A stretch of 64,000 bases of DNA from Leptolyngbya sp. SIO1E4 (lineage in GTDB: Bacteria > Cyanobacteriota > Cyanobacteriia > Phormidesmidales > Phormidesmidaceae), in contig JAAHFU020000002.1 in the NCBI GenBank assembly GCA_010672825.2, positions 322,001 to 386,000 on the forward strand, written 5' to 3'. Of this stretch, positions 18,912 to 26,719 are shown piece by piece. The notes beneath the pieces are model-generated. The model was not told the origin of the DNA, did not search any database, and saw only the letters and a program-made list of their open reading frames with translations. The position numbers and the translations under genes were made by a program. How positions within the stretch are numbered: the first letter of the stretch is position 1; each line of letters starts with the position of its first letter.

Positions 18912-19012
18912 GCGGTAATCTTCCTGATCAGGTCATTACCTTATAAAGAAGATCACACTGAGGTCTACTCTCTAAGCAATTCTCTAAGCAATATAGCCAG
19001 TGAGGTACTGTT

Positions 19013-19270
19013 ATGAACCTCTTTTCTCAATCTAAGCCCCAGCACAATCCAGCCGCTTTGCAACAGCTCAAGAGCTGGATTTATGACCTCCTAAAACTCG
19101 ACCCAGAGGTCTCTATCTCGGTTAGCCAGCTTCAGTGCAAAGAACCCGGTTGTCCTCCGATTGAGACGGTCATCACAATTTTGAGCCAGCCAGCCCAGCA
19201 ATACAAAATCCATAAAGCATTGGATGACATTGTGCTGGCCGATGTCATCCGCCTGTTTCAAACTGAGTAA
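19013..19270 (+). CDS. Small conserved protein with a Cys-x5-CPP motif
   Basis: 85 aa from ATG 19013. The motif QLQCKEPGCPPIETVITIL near residues 41-59 gives a possible metal- or thiol-binding pair, and the rest is helical. It ends 5 bp before the DUF1636 gene, so the two are an operon. Small proteins of this form occur beside CobW/DUF1636 genes, but I cannot name the family. Probably cytoplasmic. Confidence 0.7.
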   Translation: MNLFSQSKPQHNPAALQQLKSWIYDLLKLDPEVSISVSQLQCKEPGCPPIETVITILSQPAQQYKIHKALDDIVLADVIRLFQTE

Positions 19271-19275
19271 ATCCC

Positions 19276-19662
19276 ATGTCTCAGCACACGTTATTTATTT
19301 GCACTTCCTGCGCCTTTACCGCTGGTCAACGGGAGTACTGGAGCCAGCGGGGAGGATATCACTTGTGGCAGAGTTTGTTGAAATGTCAGCAACAAGGGCA
19401 GCTACCGCCGACTGTTAGGGTTCAACCGGTGGAGTGCCTCAGTGCCTGCAATCGTTTCTGCGCGATTGCGATCGCCTCTCCTGAGAAGACGACCCTCATG
19501 TTTGGTGATTTACCTGCCCTCGATAGCGCGACTGCCATTGTTCAATTGGCGACTCAGTATGCGGCCAGCGGCGATGGGGTGATCCCCCGTAGAGACCGTC
19601 CTGCCCTGTTGCAGAAAGGGATTCTAGCTCGCATTCCGCCCGTGCTACCTCCCCAACCCTGA
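19276..19662 (+). CDS. DUF1636 (CobW-associated, ferredoxin-like) protein
   Basis: 128 aa. CTSCAF near residue 9 and VECLSACNRFCAIAI near 54 give four to five cysteines arranged as in thioredoxin-fold [2Fe-2S] or metal-binding proteins. DUF1636 members are repeatedly found next to CobW GTPases, which suggests a metal-delivery role here. It lies in the plus-strand cluster behind thrS. Whether the cysteines hold an Fe-S cluster or zinc cannot be read from sequence. Confidence 0.83.
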   Translation: MSQHTLFICTSCAFTAGQREYWSQRGGYHLWQSLLKCQQQGQLPPTVRVQPVECLSACNRFCAIAIASPEKTTLMFGDLPALDSATAIVQLATQYAASGDGVIPRRDRPALLQKGILARIPPVLPPQP

Positions 19663-19800
19663 GCAATGTGCTAGAGTCTCAACACTATTGGGAATAAGTA
19701 TCATTTGGTAGACAGTTTGGAATTATGGTGACACCGCTCAATGTCCCAAGCTGCATCGGTCATCTCACGGTGATGAAGTGGATTCCCACTTCTAAGTTTT

Positions 19801-20385
19801 ATGCACGATTTTGCTTCTCCTACTGCGGTTCCCAATCACCCGATGATTCATCAATTCAAACGTCGGGAGATCATTCCCCTGCGGAAAAACATCCTCTGGC
19901 ATTTCAAGACCGGAGCCGCCCGTTTGCTGACCCTGTCTGAAGAGGGCACCGCCATTACCCTGGGGTTTTGGGGCGCAGGCGATTTGACCGGACAGCCGCT
20001 CATCGGCATTCAACCCTGCGAGTTGGAATGCCTGATGGATGTCGAAGCCGTTCGCCTACATCTTGAGCAGTGTCGGGAATTACAGTCAGTGACGATGGCC
20101 CATCTGCATCAGATGCAAGCGCTGATTCGCATGCGACAGGGCAACATTCCGCAGCGGTTACAACGGCTGCTCACCTGGCTGGGGCAGGAGTTTGGTTGCC
20201 CCACCGAGGGCGGGCAGTTGATTCAACTACGGTTAACCCATCAGGAACTGGCTGACACCATCGGCACCACCCGCGTGACGGTCACTCGACTCATGCAAAA
20301 TCTGGAACAGCAAGGCAGCCTTTATTATTCCCGACGACAACAGATTGTTTTACGGCAACCCTGGTTGTGCGATCGCACGGCCTGA
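19801..20385 (+). CDS. Crp/Fnr-family transcription regulator
   Basis: 194 aa. A shortened N-terminal effector-like domain (IIPLRKNILWHFKTGAARLLTLSEEGTAITLGFWGAGDL) precedes a long dimer helix and a winged helix-turn-helix with LTHQELADTIGTTRVTVTRLMQNLEQQG. The cNMP pocket motifs are not intact, so the ligand may be something other than cAMP. No Zur box of its own; 138 bp separate it from DUF1636. Cysteines in IQPCELECLMD near residue 73 could sense metal or redox. Confidence 0.85.
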   Translation: MHDFASPTAVPNHPMIHQFKRREIIPLRKNILWHFKTGAARLLTLSEEGTAITLGFWGAGDLTGQPLIGIQPCELECLMDVEAVRLHLEQCRELQSVTMAHLHQMQALIRMRQGNIPQRLQRLLTWLGQEFGCPTEGGQLIQLRLTHQELADTIGTTRVTVTRLMQNLEQQGSLYYSRRQQIVLRQPWLCDRTA

Positions 20386-20505
20386 TCGGATGCGTTGGGC
20401 TACCAGACCATTTACAGCTTCCGGCTCGATGAGATTCAACGTTGGGGTGATCATTCGTGGAAATCGTTCCCTACCCAACAGCTTGACGGCTGACTTGAAT
20501 TAGAA

Positions 20506-20520
20506 TGATAATCATTATCA
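20506..20520. promoter_or_regulatory. Perfect 7-1-7 Zur box upstream of the WD40 gene
   Basis: TGATAATCATTATCA, a perfect inverted repeat, 69 bp before the ATG at 20590. It likely controls WD40, zinc-ribbon and NicO genes together. Confidence 0.88.
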
Positions 20521-20589
20521 TTTTATTCTGGTGTGCGGGTCAGATTTTCTGGCGGCAGGTCAGTTCATTCCATCGGTTCATGCTGTCCT

Positions 20590-21699
20590 ATGTTCTCTCT
20601 CAAACCCCTGGTAGAACTAAAGGCTGATCGATTGCTGTCGGAGTACATTACCGCCCTGGTCTGGGCGCCGGTCGGAAATCGATTGGCGATCGCGTCTGGG
20701 GCCGGGGAGGTGGTTCTGTGGCAAGACTTTCAAGAAACCATATTGCAGGCCGCCAATGGCGCTTCCATTGATGCCCTAGGGTTTTCCGGAGAGGGTCAGT
20801 GGTTGGCGGCAGCCGGGCAAGCCGGGGTGGTGACGCTCTGGCGGTTGTCTGCTGACTCACCTGAGCGGGTAGAGACGCTGACCTGGGGTTCAGCCTGGAT
20901 CGATCGCCTGCAGTGGCACCCCCATCAACCCTGGCTCGCCTGTAACTGTGGCAAGACAGTTCATATTTGGGATGCTGACCAGGGGGAAACCCTAGCTACC
21001 CTGGAATTGCCCGCCAATGTGCAGGATCTAGGGTGGTCTCCCGATGGCACGCACTTGGCAGTTTCGGCTCAGCAACGGGTTCAAATTTGGGAAACGTCTC
21101 GCTGGATTTCCCCCCAATATGAATGGGAACTGATGGCGGCCAGTCGAATCTTGAAATGGTCCCCTGAGGGAGCCTATTTGGCGTCAGCCAATCAGGATAA
21201 CAGCGTTGGCGTCCTCACCTGGGAAAACGTCCGTGCCCTAAAGCAATCTTCGGATCATCAAGCCGATTTGCCCGCTCTGCTGGCAGGGCTGCCCGGCAAG
21301 GTTCGGCAACTCGCCTGGGCCGATATTCCCGATGCTGATCGCTCCCCCATTTTGGCAACTGCCACGCGGCATCTGGTTGCCATGTGGATACTGATTCCCG
21401 ATGAGGGGTGGCAGAGTTGGTTGCTGGATTTGCATCAAGACACCGTTCTGGATGTGGCCTTTCAGCCCCAAACCGGGTTGCTGGCCTCCCTATCGGAAGA
21501 TGGCTGCATTCTACTGTGGCAGGCGGCTGTAGAACCGGCTCAAGTGCTGAAAGGGGCAGAGGATGGGTTCTCCTGTTTGACCTGGCACCCGACCGGAGAG
21601 TACCTGGCGGCTGGCGGTCAGCAGGGTGAGGTACTGGTGTGGGCCCTCTGCCCCGATGCCAGACAGCGTCTTTTTCAGCAACCGGAGGCGCTATCGTGA
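20590..21699 (+). CDS. WD40-repeat protein, Zur-controlled
   Basis: 369 aa from ATG 20590. Around seven WD-like blades: ITALVWAPVGNRLAIASGAGEVVLW, LGFSGEGQWLAAAGQAGVVTLW, LQWHPHQPWLACNCGKTVHIWD, LGWSPDGTHLAVSAQ, LKWSPEGAYLASANQ, DVAFQPQTGLLASLSEDGCILLW, LTWHPTGEYLAAGGQQGEVLVWA. This forms one closed propeller and so probably a protein-interaction platform. The downstream gene overlaps by 4 nt (GTGA), so it may bind that zinc-ribbon partner. A start at 20533 is also in frame but lies only 12 bp after the operator. Confidence 0.85.
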   Translation: MFSLKPLVELKADRLLSEYITALVWAPVGNRLAIASGAGEVVLWQDFQETILQAANGASIDALGFSGEGQWLAAAGQAGVVTLWRLSADSPERVETLTWGSAWIDRLQWHPHQPWLACNCGKTVHIWDADQGETLATLELPANVQDLGWSPDGTHLAVSAQQRVQIWETSRWISPQYEWELMAASRILKWSPEGAYLASANQDNSVGVLTWENVRALKQSSDHQADLPALLAGLPGKVRQLAWADIPDADRSPILATATRHLVAMWILIPDEGWQSWLLDLHQDTVLDVAFQPQTGLLASLSEDGCILLWQAAVEPAQVLKGAEDGFSCLTWHPTGEYLAAGGQQGEVLVWALCPDARQRLFQQPEALS

Positions 21700-22223
21700 G
21701 CCTGGGTTCTCTCTTACCCGCATTAGGCGAAACCATTCGTTGCCCCTGCTGCGATCGCTCTATTCCAGCGCTGGTGTTGACGAATGCCTATCTCTGCCCT
21801 CGCCACGGTTTGTTTGAAGTCAGTGCTGCTGAGGATGGCATCATCCATCTCGACTCAGGACGGCACTGGCGAGCCTGGCAGGGCCAATGGTATCGCCAAC
21901 ACCAACAAGTCGAGAGTCTACGGGTCGAAATTTTTGCGGCGCTAGATCATCTTCACCATCAGGGATTTTACACGACCGGGATAACCCTGGCCCAGCGATA
22001 TCGAGACTTGGTAACCCCTTATGTAGAGTCCCGGTCTGATTGGTTTCGCCAGATCTATTACGGCAAGCTGCGTTTATTTGGTTTGCCGGTAACCTTTCAG
22101 CCTGATACCCAGACGGGGTCTCGATGGCAGGTTATCGCCTTTGAACTTGATAAGAATCTTGGATCGCCCAAAGTCTACAGCTATTTCACCTGCACTCGCA
22201 CGAATGGGGGCTGGGGGAAATGA
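21696..22223 (+). CDS. Cyanobacterial zinc-ribbon-like protein (TIGR02652-like)
   Basis: 175 aa from GTG 21696, which overlaps the WD40 stop as GTGA and has GGAGG 7 nt upstream; this decides the start. The N-terminus carries IRCPCCDRSIPALVLTNAYLCPRHGLFEVS, a CxxC...CxxH knuckle. The remainder (YRQHQQVESLRVEIFAALDHLHHQGFYTTG; RYRDLVTPYVESRSDWF) resembles a family found only in cyanobacteria; that match is from memory. Function unknown; translational coupling suggests a complex with the WD40 protein. Confidence 0.8.
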   Translation: MSLGSLLPALGETIRCPCCDRSIPALVLTNAYLCPRHGLFEVSAAEDGIIHLDSGRHWRAWQGQWYRQHQQVESLRVEIFAALDHLHHQGFYTTGITLAQRYRDLVTPYVESRSDWFRQIYYGKLRLFGLPVTFQPDTQTGSRWQVIAFELDKNLGSPKVYSYFTCTRTNGGWGK

Positions 22224-22309
22224 GGCATGAAAAAGTAGCCAGAATCATGCTCATCCTCGCTGGTTCATCTCGCTCACAGCTTATGACTTTCCGATAGGAG
22301 GACAACACC

Positions 22310-23065
22310 ATGGCTCCACTGCTCATTCTGGCTCATGTTGAGGCGGCTGGTCGGTTAACGACGTTGCTCAACGGGCAGCTTACTCCGGCGGCGATCGCAG
22401 CGGGACTGGCGATCGCCTACAGCTTTGGTGCGGTGCATGCTCTTTCCCCCGGTCATGGCAAAACCCTGGTGGGAGCTTACCTGGTGGGCAGTCGGGGCAC
22501 ACCCCAGGCCGCTCTCTGGCTGGGGCTAACCACCACGGTGACTCATACTCTAGCTGTTTTCATCCTGGGAGTGACCACCCTGCTGGCTTCCCATTACATC
22601 GATCTCGACCAGGTGTATCCGATTTTGGGAGCTGCCAGCGGAGTGGCAATTTGCCTGGTGGGGTTGCGCTTGCTGTCCACGCGCTTGAGGGATGGACATC
22701 ACCATCACCACCACCCCGATCATCACCATCACGCTCATCATCACCATGGCGACCCACCAAGGGCAGACTGGTCATCCATTTTGGCCATTGGCATTTCGGG
22801 TGGGTTGGTGCCCTGCCCATCAGCCCTGGTCTTGCTGCTGAGCGCGATTGCCCTACACCAAATCGCCTACGGGTTAGTGCTCATAGGCGGATTTAGTCTG
22901 GGGCTGGCATCGGTACTTACAATTCTGGGATTAGCCGCCGTTTATGGACGACAGTGGATTGAAAGTTTCCCTATCGGTAATGGGGTTATGCAGCGGCTGT
23001 CAGTAGTCAGCGCTTTGGCCACAATAGGTATTGGCCTCGGTCTAACAACCATGGCGTTGACATGA
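22310..23065 (+). CDS. NicO/RcnA-type metal permease with His-rich loop
   Basis: 251 aa with a good GGAGG ribosome-binding site. Six predicted helices. HALSPGHGKTLVGAYLVG near residue 44 and TTTVTHTLAVF near 73 are the conserved NicO metal motifs; a cytoplasmic loop at about 128-150 holds roughly 18 histidines; GISGGLVPCPSALVLLLSA follows. The family moves Ni/Co, usually outward. Its place in a Zur unit suggests zinc or cobalt balance during zinc stress, either import or removal of mis-imported metals; direction is not readable. Its 3' half recurs as fragments at 23914, 25068 and 26234. Confidence 0.87.
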   Translation: MAPLLILAHVEAAGRLTTLLNGQLTPAAIAAGLAIAYSFGAVHALSPGHGKTLVGAYLVGSRGTPQAALWLGLTTTVTHTLAVFILGVTTLLASHYIDLDQVYPILGAASGVAICLVGLRLLSTRLRDGHHHHHHPDHHHHAHHHHGDPPRADWSSILAIGISGGLVPCPSALVLLLSAIALHQIAYGLVLIGGFSLGLASVLTILGLAAVYGRQWIESFPIGNGVMQRLSVVSALATIGIGLGLTTMALT

Positions 23066-23111
23066 GCTTACGCCGACAGCCCTCACAAAAAGATGTTTTG
23101 CCCCACTCTCT

Positions 23112-23867
23112 ATGTCTCTACCGACCTGTCGTATCAAAATCATTAATGGCAATACATGCCAACCCATGACGGCCAATATCAATACCTCGGCCCAAAGCAT
23201 TAAATTTCCGAGTACTGAGATTGTGACGGTGCAGCCTCAAAGTGGCCCTGAATCCATTGAGAGTTTTTATGATGAATATTTGGCAATTCCCGGCATCTTA
23301 GAACAGATTATTCTTGACCGTGACTCTGATGCCTTTATTTTGGCCTGTTGGGGCGATCCAGGAATTGAGGCAGCCCGCGAGATTACGGCTAAACCCGTTA
23401 TTGGGATTGCCGAGGCCAGCCTATATGTTGCCAATATGGTAGCGGCTAAGTGGAGTGTCGTTACGACTCTCCACCGAGTACGGGACATGGTAGAAAAAAC
23501 AATTGTTAAAACTGGTCTAACAGAACGTTGTGCCTCTGTCAGAACAACAAAACTATCGGTGCTTGATACGGAACAGGATCGGTTAGCTACTCTGGACGTA
23601 TTGATTGAAGCCAGTCAGTTGGCGATTCAAGCGGATGGTGCTGAGGCTATTTGTTTGGGGTGCGCTGGCATGAGTGGCTTAGAACAGCAATTGGAAACCC
23701 ATTTGGGTGTACCAGTTATTGATGCTGTCGCAGCCGCGGTCAAAATGGCAGAATCCTTGGTGAGCCTGAGAAAAACCACCAGCAAGAAATTAACCTACGG
23801 ATCACCAGAAAGGAAAGAAATTAAAGGATATCCTTCCCATTACCAGGCTAAAAATTTCTCCTGCTAG
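23112..23867 (+). CDS. Asp/Glu/hydantoin racemase family protein (intact copy)
   Basis: 251 aa. The N-terminal strand RIKIINGNT matches the NPNT-like active-site loop; the two catalytic cysteines are in FILACWGDPG near residue 75 and EAICLGCAGM near 180. Cofactor-independent racemases of this type act on amino acids or hydantoins. The gene and flanks are duplicated at 45594-46390. It lies 47 bp after NicO without its own visible operator, so it could be read from the same Zur promoter; the other copy lies directly upstream of the Zur-controlled hisI. Confidence 0.87.
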   Translation: MSLPTCRIKIINGNTCQPMTANINTSAQSIKFPSTEIVTVQPQSGPESIESFYDEYLAIPGILEQIILDRDSDAFILACWGDPGIEAAREITAKPVIGIAEASLYVANMVAAKWSVVTTLHRVRDMVEKTIVKTGLTERCASVRTTKLSVLDTEQDRLATLDVLIEASQLAIQADGAEAICLGCAGMSGLEQQLETHLGVPVIDAVAAAVKMAESLVSLRKTTSKKLTYGSPERKEIKGYPSHYQAKNFSC

Positions 23868-23913
23868 TGCAGCGTCAAAGCTTAATTCTGGGATAAACAG
23901 AAGCTGTTGAGGT

Positions 23914-24073
23914 AAGACTGGTCATCGATTTTAGCGATTGGCATTTCGGGTGGGTTGTTACCCTGTCCATCGGCCCTGATTTTGCCGCTGAGCGCGATGG
24001 CCGAAGGCCGGTCTCTGACCATCGCACTACACCAAGTCGTCTATGGGTTAGTGCTCATAGGCGGTTTTGGTCT
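23914..24073 (+). pseudogene. NicO fragment A
   Basis: Corresponds to NicO residues around DWSSILAIGISGGLVPCPSAL to LVLIGGF, with an in-frame insertion (EGRSLT) shared with fragment B. There is no start or end of its own. Confidence 0.75.
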
Positions 24074-24097
24074 TTGCCCGTCCGCTGCCACGCAGTG

Positions 24098-24178
24098 TTA
24101 TAGCCCTATTCAGGTCAATCCAGTACGTTTTGGTGAAGGCAGGGTCTAGGGTTTGGGGTCTAGGGTGTGCTTGATCCG
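24098..24178 (+). repeat. Dispersed ~80-bp repeat, copy 1
   Basis: It contains GGGTCTAGGGTTTGGGGTC and matches, in inverse orientation, 58741-58818 over nearly its full length. It ends with a GTGTGC/GCACAC hairpin. Intergenic element of unknown type. Confidence 0.65.
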
Positions 24179-24231
24179 AATGCACACCGATATAGGTGTT
24201 AGCATGGCAGAATATATCAGATATGATATAA

Positions 24232-24738
24232 ATGAGTAAAAACGATAAACCTCTTGTTTGGCTTCATGGTGAGGTCAAAACGCCTCCTTTTAGTCAAGTT
24301 GCCAGACTTGAGGCAGGATTTCTATTAAGGCGACTTCAACAGGGTGAAAGCTGATTGACTGACAAAAGTTTGCTCAAATAAAGCCTAAAGCCTTTCACCA
24401 CAAGGGTTTCAGTGGCGTACTATAGGGTTTGCCTTTTGGAGCGTTCGAAATGCTTGCTAGCCAAGGGTTTCGAGGGTTTGCCGATCATGTTTTGTCAGTC
24501 AACTAGGGGTGAAAGTTTAGGTATGCCTCAGTCAAGGCCAATGCCAAGTATAGGAGTAAGCTGTCATGAACTTCGAATCAAAGATGCAGAACAAAATTGG
24601 CGAATCATATATCGCATTGACAACGATGCCATCTTGATTTTGGAAATCTTTAGCAAAAAGACTCAGACGACACCCCAGAAGGTCATTGATATTTGTAAGA
24701 AGCGATTAAGCAAGTACGATCAAGACAAGCAAGGTTAA
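24232..24738 (+). pseudogene. Gp49/HigB-like RelE-superfamily toxin split by a MITE
   Basis: The 5' part (MSKNDKPLVWLHGEVKTPPF..., 24232-24350) and 3' part (LGMPQSRPMPSIGVSCHELRI...RIIYRID, 24514-24738) rejoin in frame when the 156-bp insertion and one copy of its 9-bp target duplication are removed, giving a full toxin of about 117 aa. As it stands translation ends at a TGA created by the insertion (24352). The antitoxin downstream is intact. Confidence 0.85.
24351..24506. mobile_element. 156-bp MITE with 9-bp target duplication
   Basis: The left end CTGATTGACTGACAAAA and right end TTTTGTCAGTCAACTAG are 17-bp inverted repeats with two mismatches. GGGTGAAAG is duplicated on both sides (24342-24350, 24507-24515). 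It codes for nothing. A 9-bp duplication and CTGA-type end recall IS4-family mobilisation (inference). Confidence 0.88.
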
Positions 24739-24742
24739 TAGG

Positions 24743-25057
24743 ATGGATCAAAAAACTAGCAAAAAACTGGAAGATAAAGGCTGGAAAGTGGGTACGGTTT
24801 CAGATTTCTTAGAGTTAAGTCCAGAAGAAGCAATTCTTGTCGAAATAAAGCTGGCACTTAGCCGCAGTCTCAAAGAGCGAAGACAGTCATTAATGACGCA
24901 ATCGGACTTAGCCGAAAAAATACATTCCAGTCAACCGCGTGTTGCGAATGCTGAAAATGGTGATGCTTCTGTATCCATCGAGTTGCTAATCCGAGCAATT
25001 TTAGCAACAGGAGCCTCAACTGAGGATATTGGACAAGTCATTGCTAGTGTCAGATAA
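24743..25057 (+). CDS. HigA-type XRE helix-turn-helix antitoxin
   Basis: 104 aa, 4 bp after the broken toxin frame. The helix-turn-helix TQSDLAEKIHSSQPRVANAENGDASVSIELLIRAIL lies at about residues 51-86; the N-terminal half is helical and acidic (DFLELSPEEAILVEIKLAL). It would bind the toxin and repress the operon. With the toxin inactivated it is an orphan antitoxin that could still block related toxins. Confidence 0.83.
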   Translation: MDQKTSKKLEDKGWKVGTVSDFLELSPEEAILVEIKLALSRSLKERRQSLMTQSDLAEKIHSSQPRVANAENGDASVSIELLIRAILATGASTEDIGQVIASVR

Positions 25058-25067
25058 CGTCTTAACT

Positions 25068-25425
25068 ATTACAATTTTGGTCTTGCTGCTGAGTGCGATC
25101 GCCGTTGGCGTAGCCGCCCCAAAAGGGCTAGGCCGGTCTCTGACTATCGCGCTACACCAAATTGCCTACGGATTAGTACTCATCGGCGGCTTTAGCCTGG
25201 GGCTGGCATCCGTGCTGACTAGCCTGGGGCTAGCTGCCGTTTATGGACAACAGTGGCTGGAAAAATCCCCCTTGGGAGCTGGAGTGATGCAGCGACTGTC
25301 AGTGGTCAGTGCTCTGGCAACAGTCTGCATTGGCCTCGGTTTGACAACAGTGGTGTTGATGGGATGAGGTATAGGGATAAAACAGGCGCTAGCATCCTAA
25401 ATCTTGCACCTGTCATCTGGCGAGA
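25068..25425 (+). pseudogene. NicO fragment B
   Basis: Frame from LLLSAIAVGVAAPKGLGRSL through LHQIAYGLVLIGGFSLGLAS to the NicO end LTTVVLMG and about 55 bp of 3' flank. An inserted palindrome-like stretch (GGCGTAGCCGCCCCAAAAGG) distinguishes it from the intact gene and resembles the small dispersed repeats that enter cyanobacterial genes in frame. The frame begins with the end of the antitoxin region, so it is not an independent gene. Confidence 0.75.
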
Positions 25426-25499
25426 AGCACCAAATCTTGTTTTAGGACAGCACGGTTGATGACGTTTAGAGGCTTTCATGGGAACGGTATTGGCCTGAG

Positions 25500-25919
25500 C
25501 TAATCATGAAATGGATTGAGTAAACGAACGCCTGTCATATCAAAGTCTTGAACGTTGCGAGTAACCAGTGTGAGATCGTAGGTGAGAGCAATTGCAGCGA
25601 TCTGTTTGTCAATGGCATTCTGAGCTTGGGGCACTCGAAGACGTCCCCAAACCTGTGCTTCTGTGGCGGTAAAGCTGAGAATAAAGTCGCGGTAGTCCGT
25701 CAGAATTCTCTTTAGCCAAGCTTCCAGCAAATCGGCTTGGCTCTGATCACCGCGATGACGAATGAGGTCCACCCCACGGCGCAGTTCGCCAATGGTGATC
25801 ACGCTCAGGTACAGTCTGGTGTTTTGGTCTATGGCCTTGCTAAAAAACTGTTGCACGCCAGGGTTTGCTTTCTCCTGCTTGCGCAGCTCACTAATGACGT
25901 TGGTATCAAGCAAATACAT
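25500..25919 (-). CDS. VapC/FitB-type PIN-domain toxin
   Basis: 139 aa from ATG 25919 (MYLLDTNVISELRK). The acidic PIN residues are in LLDTN, ITIGELRRG and the C-terminal NAIDKQIAAIA and LVTRNVQDFD segments. Ribonuclease toxin paired with the ribbon-helix-helix antitoxin that overlaps its start by 14 nt. An ATG at 25934 is an alternative. Inserted between NicO fragments B and C. Confidence 0.87.
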   Translation of the reverse strand: MYLLDTNVISELRKQEKANPGVQQFFSKAIDQNTRLYLSVITIGELRRGVDLIRHRGDQSQADLLEAWLKRILTDYRDFILSFTATEAQVWGRLRVPQAQNAIDKQIAAIALTYDLTLVTRNVQDFDMTGVRLLNPFHD

Positions 25920-26139
25920 CGGCAGAGGTGTCATCTTGAATGCGTTGAAAGTCGCTATCGTTGCCTACGTTGGGAATCAGGCACAGGACTTCAGCGAAGG
26001 ACTTTTGGGGCGGATGCAGCAATACCTGCTCCAAAATTTTGCGGTGCTCAGCTTCGGCACTAACGCCGTTGCGGCTGGCCCGCTGTTTTAGAGCTTTGAC
26101 AATGGCGTCATCAATGTTGCGGACAATTAAGTTGGCCAT
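25906..26139 (-). CDS. FitA/VapB-type ribbon-helix-helix antitoxin
   Basis: 77 aa: MANLIVRNIDDAIVKALKQRASRNGVSAE is a classic FitA N-terminus with Arc-type DNA-binding strand, followed by EAEHRKILEQVL and an acidic C-terminal tail for toxin binding. It is transcribed first and overlaps vapC. An AT-rich GATAGCATTGCTATC palindrome at about 26175-26189 just upstream is a plausible self-operator. Confidence 0.85.
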   Translation of the reverse strand: MANLIVRNIDDAIVKALKQRASRNGVSAEAEHRKILEQVLLHPPQKSFAEVLCLIPNVGNDSDFQRIQDDTSADVFA

Positions 26140-26233
26140 GGTGCGGTCTTGAGAAGGAATGATTTTGCTCGAATGATAGCATTGCTATCAAAAAGGATGC
26201 CATTATATTCTTACCGGGGCATTATGTGTCCAT

Positions 26234-26505
26234 AAATCGCCTATGGGTTAGTGCTCATAGGCGGCTTTAGTCTGGGGCTGGCATCGGTGCTTACTAGCCT
26301 GGGGTTAGCCGCGGTTTATGGACAACAGTGGCTGGAAAAATCTGCTGGAGTGATGCAGCGACTGTCAGTAGTCAGCGCTTTCGCTACGGTCTGCATTGGC
26401 CTCGGTCTGACAACAGTGGCGTTGATGGGATAAGACGCAGGCATAGCTAGCAAAGAGGAGCGACTAGGCACTAGCATCCTTAATCTTGGCACCTATCATC
26501 TGAAC
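26234..26505 (+). pseudogene. NicO fragment C
   Basis: It opens at IAYGLVLIGGFSLGLASVLTS and runs to LTTVALMG and the same 3' flank as fragment B (CTAGCATCCTTAATCTTGG). It lacks any N-terminal half. Closer to fragment B than to the intact gene in the YGQQWLEKS segment. Confidence 0.75.
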
Positions 26506-26510
26506 GTTGC

Positions 26511-26587
26511 CCATAACCCGCTGCAGATAACCTTTGCATCAATACCGAGTCACTTTCGGCGGTCGATGTGCATGGGCGTTGTTAGCT
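26511..26587. other. Probable attC-type site
   Basis: Cores CCATAAC (26511-26517) and GTTAGCT (26581-26587) enclose arms with partial complementarity (TGCAGATAACC against GGTCGATGTGCA). Orientation cannot be fixed because no neighbouring cassette has a matching core. The remaining 26588-26719 stretch holds only two AAAAAGACTCAATAGGA repeats before the next start. Confidence 0.5.
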
Positions 26588-26719
26588 TGTGGCTGGAGGT
26601 ATAAAACTATGCTTTAGTAGATTTGATCGATAAGCCTGATTTTGACGAATAACCTGGGGTTGATCGGTTACGACTATAAAAAGACTCAATAGGAAAAAAG
26701 ACTCAATAGGAGCATTGTT

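Noticed and set aside
22550-22820. Minus-strand frames opposite the NicO His loop, and similar frames opposite the His tracts of cobW and znuA
   Set aside because: They are shadows of CAC/CAT-rich codons; no ribosome site or homologous motif.
24197-24203. GTTAGCA before the split toxin as a cassette core
   Set aside because: No complementary TGCTAAC is found after the antitoxin and no attC arms could be drawn.
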